Shown: piece by piece, positions 8,086 through 16,239 of the stretch
How positions within the stretch are numbered: the stretch's first letter is position 1
Layout of the letters: every line of letters starts with the position of its first letter
Assembly: GCA_964534845.1 (NCBI GenBank)
Contig: CAZHPV010000017.1
Location: 1 to 38,714 of the forward strand
Reading direction: 5' to 3'
DNA length: 38,714 bases
Source of the DNA: CALCKU01 sp964534845
GTDB lineage: Bacteria > Pseudomonadota > Alphaproteobacteria > Caulobacterales > Maricaulaceae
Notes under the pieces: generated by a model
Database searches by the model: none
Seen by the model: the letters and a program-made list of their open reading frames with translations, nothing else
Told to the model about the DNA's origin: nothing
Position numbers and translations under genes: made by a program

Positions 8086-9450
8086 TTATTTTGTAAGACG
8101 GACAGCAAAGAGCCTGCGGCCAATATCCTCAAATGCGGCAATGAGTTCTTCCCTGTCATCAGCATCAAAAAACTGACCCGGTGTAGACGCGCAGCTTCTA
8201 AGCACAGCTTTTGTATCTGTTGCCGATGTACCGGGGAATCTGTAAGCGACTGACCAAATATCAATATTGTCATTTTTGATATTTTCACATAATTCAGCCG
8301 TTAAATCATTGGCTGCATCTTCATCCTCTCCCTGATGGCGACCTTCATCATAGGGATCGGAGATAGAGCGGGTATTTTTTCCGTCCGTCATAACAATAAG
8401 CGTACGACGACGATCCTGATCGACATTCGAGAATGAATCAAAGGGAAGCTCAGGGTTAAGCATTCTCCAGCCATTTATCAAACCAATTGGAATATAAGTA
8501 GACCCGTCGGCTGTAAGGCTATTTATTTTTGCTTTCACACTATTCAAATCTCTGGTGAGTGGCAAAACCTCTTCGCCGCACCTCTGACCTAAAATCCCCG
8601 GAATCCTACGATTATCAAAAGCAGCCTGCCGGTTTAAGGATCCATTGCGAGAACCAATACAGCCCTGCCATGTTATTGTTTCAGTTTTCTCGGGTTCGCA
8701 AACCTCTCTTGATCCGTTATTTCCACGTTCTACGCATGCATTGATCGAACGCGTCCGATTAACGCCGTCCACTAGGTCTGTGACCGTGCGTCTTTCACGC
8801 CTAATACAAGGCCGGTCTTCTTTGATCGAACAGGAAGCCGGTGTCGTCGTCGTAACATCAGCCGGGACATCCAACCAGCGCTCATTGCGGCGCGAAACAC
8901 CTACATTCACATAATCAGAGAACGGGACAATTGCGACCTGCGTGTCCGCGGAATATTCGGAGAACTGATCAATAAGGACCGACGAGGCTGCTTGTAAAGC
9001 GGACATATTAGCCCCTTCCATAGACCCTGTACGATCAAGCACCATTGCAACATTTATCGGCACATCTTCTGGAATACCCACCTGTGAGAGTGCATTAACA
9101 TTTAAGTTTTCGCGCCCCAGAAAGCCTAATAGTTTCGTATTATAAGGCGAGTCCACCGTCAGAGTTAGACTTTCGTTTTCAGCGACAAGATCGAAATCAA
9201 GCTCCCAGCCTTTTTTATTATTGGCCGCTAGAGATTGGGCTACAATCTTGTTTAAGACTTTTATGTCGACTTCCCCGGTAGAGATAGCCGATAAAACCGC
9301 AGCATCGGCCATATCCTGCAAACTTCTTTTCTGGCTTGTAATACCCAAGGAATCAATTGCAACGCCTGCCCCAATAGCTAAAACTGTCGCGCTTACAGCC
9401 AACATCGTACTGAAATTACCGCTAGTATTTTTAAGAAATCTTGCCAACAT
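8086..9450 (-). CDS. TadG-like pilus-assembly protein with von Willebrand A domain
   Basis: A 454-aa protein with an N-terminal TadE/TadG-type membrane segment (about residues 13-34) followed by the typical SQKRSLQDMADAAVLSA segment. A von Willebrand A domain starts near residue 132, with the metal-ion site in VLDRTGSMEG (Asp139, Ser143). The later part contains DGSTYIPIGLINGWRML and an IVMTDGKN strand. A Cys-rich stretch near the middle may form disulfides in the periplasm. TadG proteins belong to Flp/Tad pilus systems, but no other tad gene is next to it, so it is an orphan copy. A GTAGGA precedes the start by a fitting distance. Exact role not assigned. Confidence 0.8.
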   Translation of the reverse strand: MLARFLKNTSGNFSTMLAVSATVLAIGAGVAIDSLGITSQKRSLQDMADAAVLSAISTGEVDIKVLNKIVAQSLAANNKKGWELDFDLVAENESLTLTVDSPYNTKLLGFLGRENLNVNALSQVGIPEDVPINVAMVLDRTGSMEGANMSALQAASSVLIDQFSEYSADTQVAIVPFSDYVNVGVSRRNERWLDVPADVTTTTPASCSIKEDRPCIRRERRTVTDLVDGVNRTRSINACVERGNNGSREVCEPEKTETITWQGCIGSRNGSLNRQAAFDNRRIPGILGQRCGEEVLPLTRDLNSVKAKINSLTADGSTYIPIGLINGWRMLNPELPFDSFSNVDQDRRRTLIVMTDGKNTRSISDPYDEGRHQGEDEDAANDLTAELCENIKNDNIDIWSVAYRFPGTSATDTKAVLRSCASTPGQFFDADDREELIAAFEDIGRRLFAVRLTK

Positions 9451-9601
9451 TTCTAATCCTACCTTTACCGTTACTCACTGTTTGGGAGAAATATTCGCAC
9501 ACAAGCATTAGGTTTCGATTAGCAGACGCAGTTAAAACAATCTTAATCGTTCAAAAAAAGTCCTTATCTAGTTTAGAGTTAAGACTGTTTGGCAGACCCG
9601 T

Positions 9602-10057
9602 CTATTCAGCGCGCAAACGATCGAGAACGCCCTGCAAAATATAACCCGCTGCCAGCTTATCCACACTCTCTTTGCGCTTTTTACGGCTCGTATCGGCTTC
9701 AAGCAATGTACGCGTAACAGCCTGAGTCGATAGGCGCTCATCCCACATAAAAATCGGTAGGTTTTGGATAGTAAGTAGGTTCTGACAAAAATCCTTAACC
9801 GATTGTGCCCGCGGCCCTTTAGATCCATCCATGTTCAAGGGTAAACCGATAATCATAGCCACGGCATTACGATTTTCATAAATCGCCAGCAGCTCTTGCG
9901 CATCTTGCTTAAATTTCGTGCGTTTTATAGTCTTCAAAGGCGTTGCAATCAGGCGGGTTGCATCGCTTATCGCCAACCCTATCGTCTTTGTACCGGGATC
10001 AAGGCCAAGCAGCACACCCTGAGTATTTTTGAGATCATCCAATGTTATTAGAGCCAT
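9602..10057 (-). CDS. ruvX: Putative pre-16S rRNA nuclease / Holliday-junction resolvase-like YqgF
   Basis: A 151-aa RNase-H-fold protein of the YqgF family, implicated in 16S rRNA 5'-end maturation. It shows GVLLGLDPGTKTIGLAISD near the N-terminus, IIGLPLNMDGSKGPRAQSV in the middle, and WDERLSTQAV before a C-terminal segment with VDKLAAGYILQG. I chose the ATG at 10057 because it gives the usual length and has an AAGGA about six bases upstream. A longer frame to 10207 would overlap the membrane-protein gene and adds a non-homologous stretch. It starts eight bases after that gene's stop, so the two are probably co-transcribed. Confidence 0.93.
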   Translation of the reverse strand: MALITLDDLKNTQGVLLGLDPGTKTIGLAISDATRLIATPLKTIKRTKFKQDAQELLAIYENRNAVAMIIGLPLNMDGSKGPRAQSVKDFCQNLLTIQNLPIFMWDERLSTQAVTRTLLEADTSRKKRKESVDKLAAGYILQGVLDRLRAE

Positions 10058-10065
10058 TCGAGTCC

Positions 10066-10674
10066 TTACCCGCCTACAATCGGTCCTAGCCAAAAGGCGA
10101 GCTGTAATAAGAGATAAAGAGAGCCAAACAAGATTAAGACCCGCCTTACCCATTTCGCAGGAAAGCGTTTCCAAAGCACATAGATCGCCCCCAGCGCCAA
10201 AAGGCATTCTACCACGCCGACAAATCCTGCATGATGTTCTCTCTCATAATAGGACAAAGGCGAAATAAAACGCCATTCACTTATAGGCCAAAAATGCGCA
10301 TAGGCATCATGATTGTGGACAGGAAAATCAAAAGTAATATGCAGTAACGCCGCTAAGGCAAAGACCAACAAAAGTAAGGCGTATGGGGCCCAGCGGTCTT
10401 TTGCTCGCCACATGACATAGCCAATAAAACCCAATAGCGCGTATAGAGGCACAGAGTTGAAGATCGAAGCGGTGAGTTGCATGGGTGCTTGGAAATATAT
10501 CTCATCCCAAATCCTGCGCTGGCTTTCACCCTTAATAAAAGTCAACCAAACCCAAGCAAAATAGATAAATGCATCAGGAATGAGCGAGCCGATAAACACG
10601 GCCCAATTCCGCAAAGGTTGACCCTTTTTCGAAAAGGCAGCCATCGCCATTAAAGTATGAGTCGGGGAGTTCAT
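10066..10674 (-). CDS. YdjM-like membrane protein (putative membrane-bound hydrolase family)
   Basis: A 202-aa integral membrane protein with about five hydrophobic segments. It carries the pattern of the YdjM/DUF457 family: an early PTHTLMAMA, then GSLIPDAFIY, and a His/Asp-rich segment LLHITFDFPVHNHDAYAHFW. These His and Asp residues resemble a metal site, hence the family name, but no activity is established for most members. It lies just upstream of ruvX with eight bases between, which says little about function. The family assignment is by motif pattern only. Confidence 0.65.
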   Translation of the reverse strand: MNSPTHTLMAMAAFSKKGQPLRNWAVFIGSLIPDAFIYFAWVWLTFIKGESQRRIWDEIYFQAPMQLTASIFNSVPLYALLGFIGYVMWRAKDRWAPYALLLLVFALAALLHITFDFPVHNHDAYAHFWPISEWRFISPLSYYEREHHAGFVGVVECLLALGAIYVLWKRFPAKWVRRVLILFGSLYLLLQLAFWLGPIVGG

Positions 10675-10700
10675 AGACCGTGATTACCGCACTCGGTTAC

Positions 10701-10744
10701 GAAACGAAAGCCTTTAGACCTCTGCGTCTGTGCTGGTTCGTTTC
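10701..10744. repeat. 8-bp inverted repeat downstream of bmt
   Basis: GAAACGAA (10701-10708) and TTCGTTTC (10737-10744) are exact inverted copies. Within the 28-base spacer, AGAC and GTCT can pair as well. The element begins immediately after the bmt stop, so it may form a 3' end structure. There is no separate T-run, so terminator function is uncertain. Confidence 0.3.
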
Positions 10745-11758
10745 TTAACGTCTGCGGCGGCGCGCATCCCGGGCCTTAACACGGTCTTTAGCCGCCATAT
10801 TACTCGGAGGAGCCATTAGCGGGCCAATGCGCGTTGTGATTTGCTCAAGCGTCGGGCGTTCAGCAGCCTCATAAGTGTCTAGGGCCTCTCGCATAGCCGC
10901 AATATGTTCTGGGGCAGTCCCGCAACATCCGCCTATTATACGTACACCCGCATCAGCCGCCATAGCCACAAAATCCGCCATTAGCTCTGGCGTTCCCGTA
11001 TAGACAGTATGCTTGCCTTTCACTACGGGGATACCACAATTGGCTTTACCCACTATCACCGCCTCCGGGTCAGCCTCCGTCATGGCCAGATTGGAAACCA
11101 ACATGTCAGACGCCCCGACGCCGCAATTTGCCCCGTAAGCTAAGGGCGCTTGCGAAATAGTTTTGGCGACATCGCCAATATTGGCTGGTGCCAGCCCCAT
11201 CATCGTTTTCCCCGCCGTATCAAAACTGGCCGTGTATACATAAGGCATGCCCAAATCTATCGCCGCTTTAGCAGCAGCCTCAATCTCCTCGGTTGCCGAC
11301 ATGGTTTCAATCCAGGCTACATCCGCCCCGCCGTCCCGCAAGCCCCTTATTTGCTCCGTAAAAGCCGCCACAGCGCTTTCCATTGTCATTTCGCCCATAG
11401 GCTCAAATAACTCGCCCGTCGGCCCCACCGAGCCGGCCACAACAACAGGACGCTCACTTTCCGCCGCAACCCGGCCAGCAATCTCCGCCCCTGCTTTATT
11501 GATCTCGTAAGTCTGGTCTTGGGCGTCATGGAGCTTTAAGCGCGGCGCATTGGCCCCGAACGTATTGGTCAAAATAATATCGGAGCCCGCCTCTACAAAT
11601 TTGCGGTGTAATGCTGCCGGTTTTTCCGGTTCGGTCAGGTTCCATAAATCCGGAGGAAATCCGGGTTCCAGCCCCATTTCCATAAAATTCGTACCTGTTG
11701 CGCCGTCCGCCAAAATAAGCGCGCGCTGGGTAAGTAGGTCTTGTAAGGATATCCGCAT
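10745..11758 (-). CDS. bmt: Betaine--homocysteine S-methyltransferase
   Basis: A 337-aa homocysteine S-methyltransferase with the family's zinc ligands visible: a Cys in YGANCGVGASDM and the paired Cys in GGCCGTAPEHI near residues 280-290. The N-terminal ADGATGTNFMEMGLEPG and LTNTFGAN segments match the rhizobial-type Bmt rather than the N-terminal half of MetH. It is expected to transfer a methyl group from glycine betaine to homocysteine to make methionine. The protein ends in a basic tail (KARDARRRRR). It is transcribed alone, divergently from the DUF3137 gene. The methyl donor is inferred from family resemblance and could be another methylated compound. Confidence 0.85.
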   Translation of the reverse strand: MRISLQDLLTQRALILADGATGTNFMEMGLEPGFPPDLWNLTEPEKPAALHRKFVEAGSDIILTNTFGANAPRLKLHDAQDQTYEINKAGAEIAGRVAAESERPVVVAGSVGPTGELFEPMGEMTMESAVAAFTEQIRGLRDGGADVAWIETMSATEEIEAAAKAAIDLGMPYVYTASFDTAGKTMMGLAPANIGDVAKTISQAPLAYGANCGVGASDMLVSNLAMTEADPEAVIVGKANCGIPVVKGKHTVYTGTPELMADFVAMAADAGVRIIGGCCGTAPEHIAAMREALDTYEAAERPTLEQITTRIGPLMAPPSNMAAKDRVKARDARRRRR

Positions 11759-11880
11759 GGCCTGTCCCTGAATATAATCAAATGATGAAATTTAAAATCA
11801 AGCCAATATAGAACACGGTGCAACAAATTACAATATGCGAATTTCTTTATATGTTAGTCGCGCAAATTGCCAAAGGCTTT

Positions 11881-12831
11881 ATGAAATATCAATGCATTGG
11901 CCTTAAAAAACCTCTTATGAATAGTGTCGAACAGATGGATCCAGACAAGCGAAGGCTCTCTATGCAGGTCTTCAATCTGCGCCGCTATGTTTATGAAAAC
12001 TTGAACTGGCAATATCAAAGCCCGGGTATACACCCGCCAGCTTTGCAGGCTTTACGCGCCTTTGGCATGCTCGCCTCACCAGCAGGCCGTTTTATCAGCC
12101 GCGGGTCTGTTAGCGGTAAAGGTTATGGTGAGCAAAGCTTTTCCCTCTCAGACATAACTGCTCATCAAGGTTTTGGCGGGGCCGTTATGACATTGGAGGG
12201 AGGGACAAATAGAGCGCGTAATTTTAATGCCCGAACGATTATTACCCGTGACCGGGGGCACTTGAACACCAAAACCGTACAGGAAATGAAGCGCGTTGGC
12301 TTTGTTGACCGCGAATTTGAAAAGCGCTTTGAAATATACAGTGATGACCAAACAGAAGCTCGCGCCCTTATCTCGCCGGATTTTATGGAAAGGTTGATGC
12401 AATTTGATGAGGACTATTTAGGCCGTAATATTCAATGCGCTCTCATCGGCAATCAGCTCTATATCTGTTTGGATATTGATGACCGGTTTGACTTTAATAG
12501 CCTGACTAATCAGCAAAGCTATAAAGCCATACGCACAATTGTTTTACATGATCTCGCAAGCGTTTTTACTGTATTAGAGCTTTGCCAGCGCTTACAAAAC
12601 ACACTTGGCATTCAAACCCACGATACGATGGATAAAGAGCGGGGCACCTATTATGCCCGCAAGATGGCTGGGGTTAATCACCTGCTCGAAATACCGCCGC
12701 AAGGCTGGGAACATGCCTCAAAAATCGATCCGGACATGGAATATACGCATTACCTATTTAACGGCTATATGGGCCTAATGGTACAGTCCATATTCAGACC
12801 GCTGGCCGCGCCTAAAACAAAAGCCTCATAG
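11881..12831 (+). CDS. DUF3137 domain protein
   Basis: A protein of about 316 aa with the DUF3137 signature: a FEIYSDDQTEARALISPDFMERL segment preceded by DRGHL and FVDREFEKR, and followed by a predicted strand-rich region with NQLYICLDIDDRFDF. Function is unknown; members often occur near LemA-type or membrane-remodelling genes, but no such gene is here. The ATG at 11881 has AAAGG a few bases upstream. An in-frame GTG at 11818 would add 21 residues including a short hydrophobic stretch, so the start is open. It is divergent from bmt and converges with mobA. Confidence 0.7.
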   Translation: MKYQCIGLKKPLMNSVEQMDPDKRRLSMQVFNLRRYVYENLNWQYQSPGIHPPALQALRAFGMLASPAGRFISRGSVSGKGYGEQSFSLSDITAHQGFGGAVMTLEGGTNRARNFNARTIITRDRGHLNTKTVQEMKRVGFVDREFEKRFEIYSDDQTEARALISPDFMERLMQFDEDYLGRNIQCALIGNQLYICLDIDDRFDFNSLTNQQSYKAIRTIVLHDLASVFTVLELCQRLQNTLGIQTHDTMDKERGTYYARKMAGVNHLLEIPPQGWEHASKIDPDMEYTHYLFNGYMGLMVQSIFRPLAAPKTKAS

Positions 12832-12846
12832 CCCCAAATGACAACA

Positions 12847-13449
12847 TTATGGCGTGCGTTTTAACGCTGCCAAATCTTCCGGCGTGTTGACGTTTAAAAA
12901 AACTTTCCCGCCCGTCCAATGCACAGGTTCTGCACCGCAAAATTCAACAAGTCGGCGCATGGAGCGCGGATGAGTTATCGGCGCTGTTTGCCCGTCTTGC
13001 GCAGGGGTTATGAGCGGGGTTAAAATAGATTGCGCCCACCAGCCATAGACAAAATGCGCCCCTGTTTCATCCTTGGCATAGGCGCAGCGCTCTGGCTGGT
13101 AAAGCCGCTCTGTTAAGTCTGGCGGAAAGATTGGCCCGTCAACAGGAAGACTAAAAAAGCCGCCTATATCTGGTGCGGTTTCGGCAAGATAATGCGATGC
13201 AGACAGCACGCCCCCCACAGGCCCCGACGGGAATTGCGGCAAGTCTTTTATAACCGGCACACCCAAACCATAATCATGAGCGCCTGAAATCACGACGTTC
13301 AATGAGCGTCCGCTATGCCCCTGCGCCTTCATTCTCTTGATAATCAGATCAATAAAGCGCACGCCGCCATGCTCCAGCAGGCCCTTATCACGTCCGCCCA
13401 TACGCACACCCCCACCGCCTGCAAGGATAACAAGCGCACTAGGGGTCAT
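12847..13449 (-). CDS. mobA: Molybdenum cofactor guanylyltransferase
   Basis: A 200-aa nucleotidyltransferase with the MobA P-loop-like signature LAGGGGVRMGGRDK (residues 9-22), a GPVGGVLSA segment, and a LPVDGPIFPPDL block where the metal-binding Asp sits. It is expected to attach GMP from GTP to molybdopterin. No other molybdenum-cofactor gene lies in this window. It overlaps the upstream DUF1761 membrane-protein gene by four bases (ATGA), so the two are translated together. The C-terminal FLNVNTPEDLAALK matches the family end. Confidence 0.9.
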   Translation of the reverse strand: MTPSALVILAGGGGVRMGGRDKGLLEHGGVRFIDLIIKRMKAQGHSGRSLNVVISGAHDYGLGVPVIKDLPQFPSGPVGGVLSASHYLAETAPDIGGFFSLPVDGPIFPPDLTERLYQPERCAYAKDETGAHFVYGWWAQSILTPLITPAQDGQTAPITHPRSMRRLVEFCGAEPVHWTGGKVFLNVNTPEDLAALKRTP

Positions 13450-13865
13450 CGGATGAACTTAACCAAAAACAGGGTCAAAGCTATCCCCATATAGCCCAAT
13501 AGGAAATGGCCATAATCGAGAATGAGGAGCGCCAAAGGGGTTCCGGCAAATAATGTCGCATTGCCAAGAGCCGGCATGACAATCAGGGTCGCGACCAGCG
13601 CCCCAAGGCCGATATGTTGAAACAAGGTCTTGGCGCGGGTTACCTTTATAAGAGCCCATAATCCCGTCGCCTGCACAAGGCTGATCACGATCACCAATAT
13701 GTTCTGGATTTGCCCGCGCGCCACCGTCATATCAATAAGCTCTTGCTCAGAGCGCCCAATCAGGCTTTGCCAGACATCATCAAAGAGGGTCGCGTACCAG
13801 CCATAACCCCAAAGCGAAAAGGCCAGAGCCGCCAGAATAATCGCTACACCGTCCCGCTTGCTCAT
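13446..13865 (-). CDS. DUF1761-like four-helix membrane protein
   Basis: A 139-aa protein with four predicted membrane segments. Its N-terminal FSLWGYGWYATLFDDVWQ resembles the DUF1761 pattern, with a Trp-Tyr pair followed by an aromatic/tryptophan motif. Function is unknown. An AAGG lies before the ATG. The gene follows rpoD by 37 bp, with a GC-rich hairpin between, and overlaps mobA downstream. It could be partly served by rpoD read-through. Confidence 0.65.
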   Translation of the reverse strand: MSKRDGVAIILAALAFSLWGYGWYATLFDDVWQSLIGRSEQELIDMTVARGQIQNILVIVISLVQATGLWALIKVTRAKTLFQHIGLGALVATLIVMPALGNATLFAGTPLALLILDYGHFLLGYMGIALTLFLVKFIR

Positions 13866-13876
13866 AAGGGCCTTCC

Positions 13877-13897
13877 ATCCGGCGAGAAGTGCCGGAT
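13877..13897 (-). other. GC-rich hairpin between rpoD and the DUF1761 gene
   Basis: ATCCGGC and GCCGGAT form a perfect 7-bp stem around a 7-base loop in the 37-bp gap after rpoD. There is no T-run; the following bases instead contain the AAGG ribosome site of the next gene. It could weaken read-through or protect the rpoD 3' end. Confidence 0.4.
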
Positions 13898-13902
13898 TGC
13901 TG

Positions 13903-16134
13903 TTACTGGTCGAGGAAACTCCGCAATTTACGAGAGCGGCTTGGGTGTTTGAGCTTACGCAAGGCTTTAGCCTCGATTTGGCGAATACGTTCGCGGGTTA
14001 CTGAGAATTGCTGACCGACTTCCTCTAAAGTGTGGTCTGTATTCATGCCAATACCAAAGCGCATACGCAAAACACGTTCTTCGCGCGGCGTTAGGCTGGC
14101 CAGAACACGCGTTGTCGTTTCGCGCAAATTGGACTGGATAGCCGAGTCAATCGGGAGCATAGCATTACTATCCTCGATGAAATCACCAAGTTGGCTGTCT
14201 TCCTCGTCCCCGATCGGGGTTTCAAGCGAGATCGGCTCTTTGGCAATTTTCATAACCTTACGCACTTTTTCCAAAGGCATGGAAAGCTTGGCGGCCAGTT
14301 CCTCCGGCGTCGGCTCACGGCCAATTTCGTGGAGTATCTGACGAGAGGTTCGTACAATCTTGTTGATCGTTTCGATCATATGCACGGGAATACGAATAGT
14401 GCGGGCCTGATCGGCAATAGAGCGCGTAATGGCTTGTCTTATCCACCACGTGGCATATGTCGAGAATTTATAACCCCGCCGATATTCAAATTTATCCACC
14501 GCTTTCATCAGGCCAATATTGCCTTCCTGTATAAGGTCCAGAAATTGCAGACCGCGGTTAGTATATTTTTTCGCAATCGAAATAACGAGACGCAGATTGG
14601 CTTCGACCATTTCCTTTTTGGCTTGGCGCGCCTCGCGCTCGCCTTTTTGTACGGCCTGCACAATTCGTCTAAATTCATCGACTGGCACACCGGTCTCTTG
14701 GGCAAGTGTGCCGATCTCCGTGCGGATTTTATCAATTGAGACACTTTCGCGTTTGGTAAATCTCTCCCAAGCCTCTGATTTGGACGCCATGTCCTCCAAC
14801 CAGTTCGGGTTTAGTTCAGAGCCCAAATAGGCGTTCAAGAATTCGTGGCGCGGCACACCATTTCCATCAGCCAGTCGCATGAGACGCCCTTCGAGCGAAA
14901 TAAAGCGGCGGTTAATCGCGTATAGCTGATCTATCAGCGCATCAATCCGTGCATTATTGAGCTGTAAAGATTTGATCTCTTCGATAATCCGCGCTTGTAT
15001 CGCGTCATATTCTTCCGCCTGCGGTTTGCGCATTTTCTTACCCGAAAGTCGGGCTCTAATGAGCATTTGCTGCAATTTCTGAAAACGGGCGAAATCCTGT
15101 GAAATGACGTTAAGTGTCTCCATGACATCTTCACGTAGTTCCGCCTCCATTGACGCCATGGACAGATTGACCTTCTCGTCTTCCTCTTCCACATCATCAT
15201 CATCGAGCGTTTTCTGACCTTCTTCATAATTCCGTTCGATTTTAATCTTGCGCTCATCATCACGCGGCTTGAGATCATCTTCTGTCGCTTCAATCTCGCC
15301 CTTTTCGATTTTCTCGCGACGCACAGCCGCCCCTGAGCGGTCTTCCTGCACATTGCCGATAGACCGATTATAAGTCGTATCCAGATCAATAATATCACGC
15401 AGGAGAATACGGCCTTCTTCCAGCTCTTCGCGCCAGACCATAATCGCCTCAAAAGTCAGCGCACTTTCGCACAAACCCTTAATCATGGTGTCACGACCCG
15501 CCTCTATACGTTTGGCAATCGCAATTTCACCCTCACGCGATAACAGCTCGACCGTGCCCATTTCGCGCAAATACATCCGTACCGGATCATCTGTGCGGTC
15601 TAGCTCTTCCTTGGAGTTACCACCTTTAACCGTCGTTGTCTCTGCACGGGCCAGCGTCTTGGGGCCGGTTTCTTCTTCATTTGAATCATCGACAACCGAA
15701 ATGCCAAGATCAGAGAGCATGGCCAGTGTGACTTCAATTTCTTCCGTTGTAATCTGGTCAAGCTTGATGTGCTTATTAAGCTCAGACGTTGCCAGCAAAC
15801 CGCTTTTGCGAGCCAAGGCAATCATCCGCTTCACCTCGACATCCTGCATATCTAACAAAGACGTGGGTGTTTTGGGTGCTTCCGGTTTAGCGTCTGCCTC
15901 CGGTTTCGGGGTTTCAACCGCCGTGACGGTCTCTTCCACGGCCTGCGCTTTTTTCGCTTTGGCTTTGGTTTTAGTCGTCTTGCTTGTTTTTGTCACTTTA
16001 GGCGTTTTTGCCGACGCTTTAGCTTTAGGCGCAGCGGCAGCTTTCGGCTTGACGGCCGCTTTAGTTTTAGCCGTTGTTTTGACTTTAGCTTTGGTTGTTG
16101 TTTTCGTTTTCGTCTTGGCGGCAGCTTTTGCCAT
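13903..16134 (-). CDS. rpoD: RNA polymerase primary sigma factor RpoD with H1-like N-terminal tail
   Basis: The housekeeping sigma-70 factor, 743 aa from the ATG at 16134, which has GGAGA six bases upstream; a longer frame to 16212 lacks this. Residues 1-65 are almost only Lys, Ala and Thr, like a histone H1 tail. Region 1.1 spans about 92-150 and region 1.2 about 182-212. The non-conserved region contains an acidic run near 311-320. Region 2 holds GLQFLDLIQEGNIGLMKAVD and YATWWIRQAI (560-569). Region 3 follows, and region 4 ends with the helix-turn-helix HTLEEVGQQFSVTRERIRQI (701-720). It is downstream of dnaG, as in the classic macromolecular-synthesis arrangement. All core-binding and promoter-recognition regions are intact. 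Confidence 0.97.
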   Translation of the reverse strand: MAKAAAKTKTKTTTKAKVKTTAKTKAAVKPKAAAAPKAKASAKTPKVTKTSKTTKTKAKAKKAQAVEETVTAVETPKPEADAKPEAPKTPTSLLDMQDVEVKRMIALARKSGLLATSELNKHIKLDQITTEEIEVTLAMLSDLGISVVDDSNEEETGPKTLARAETTTVKGGNSKEELDRTDDPVRMYLREMGTVELLSREGEIAIAKRIEAGRDTMIKGLCESALTFEAIMVWREELEEGRILLRDIIDLDTTYNRSIGNVQEDRSGAAVRREKIEKGEIEATEDDLKPRDDERKIKIERNYEEGQKTLDDDDVEEEDEKVNLSMASMEAELREDVMETLNVISQDFARFQKLQQMLIRARLSGKKMRKPQAEEYDAIQARIIEEIKSLQLNNARIDALIDQLYAINRRFISLEGRLMRLADGNGVPRHEFLNAYLGSELNPNWLEDMASKSEAWERFTKRESVSIDKIRTEIGTLAQETGVPVDEFRRIVQAVQKGEREARQAKKEMVEANLRLVISIAKKYTNRGLQFLDLIQEGNIGLMKAVDKFEYRRGYKFSTYATWWIRQAITRSIADQARTIRIPVHMIETINKIVRTSRQILHEIGREPTPEELAAKLSMPLEKVRKVMKIAKEPISLETPIGDEEDSQLGDFIEDSNAMLPIDSAIQSNLRETTTRVLASLTPREERVLRMRFGIGMNTDHTLEEVGQQFSVTRERIRQIEAKALRKLKHPSRSRKLRSFLDQ

Positions 16135-16239
16135 AAATGTTCTCCAGTTCAAAAGGCGCTCTACATTGCACCTCTTAAAAATAGGTTTAGGCCTGCAAAC
16201 ACAGCGCCTCATTTAACGCTGGCCTACATGCCAAAATTC

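Noticed and set aside
10058..10207. A longer N-terminus for ruvX
   Set aside because: It would overlap the YdjM-like gene by some 140 bases and adds residues foreign to the family.
15485..16216. A 243-aa plus-strand frame opposite rpoD with a very hydrophobic end
   Set aside because: Its composition is the mirror image of the Lys/Ala/Thr tail of RpoD; low complexity explains the long open frame.
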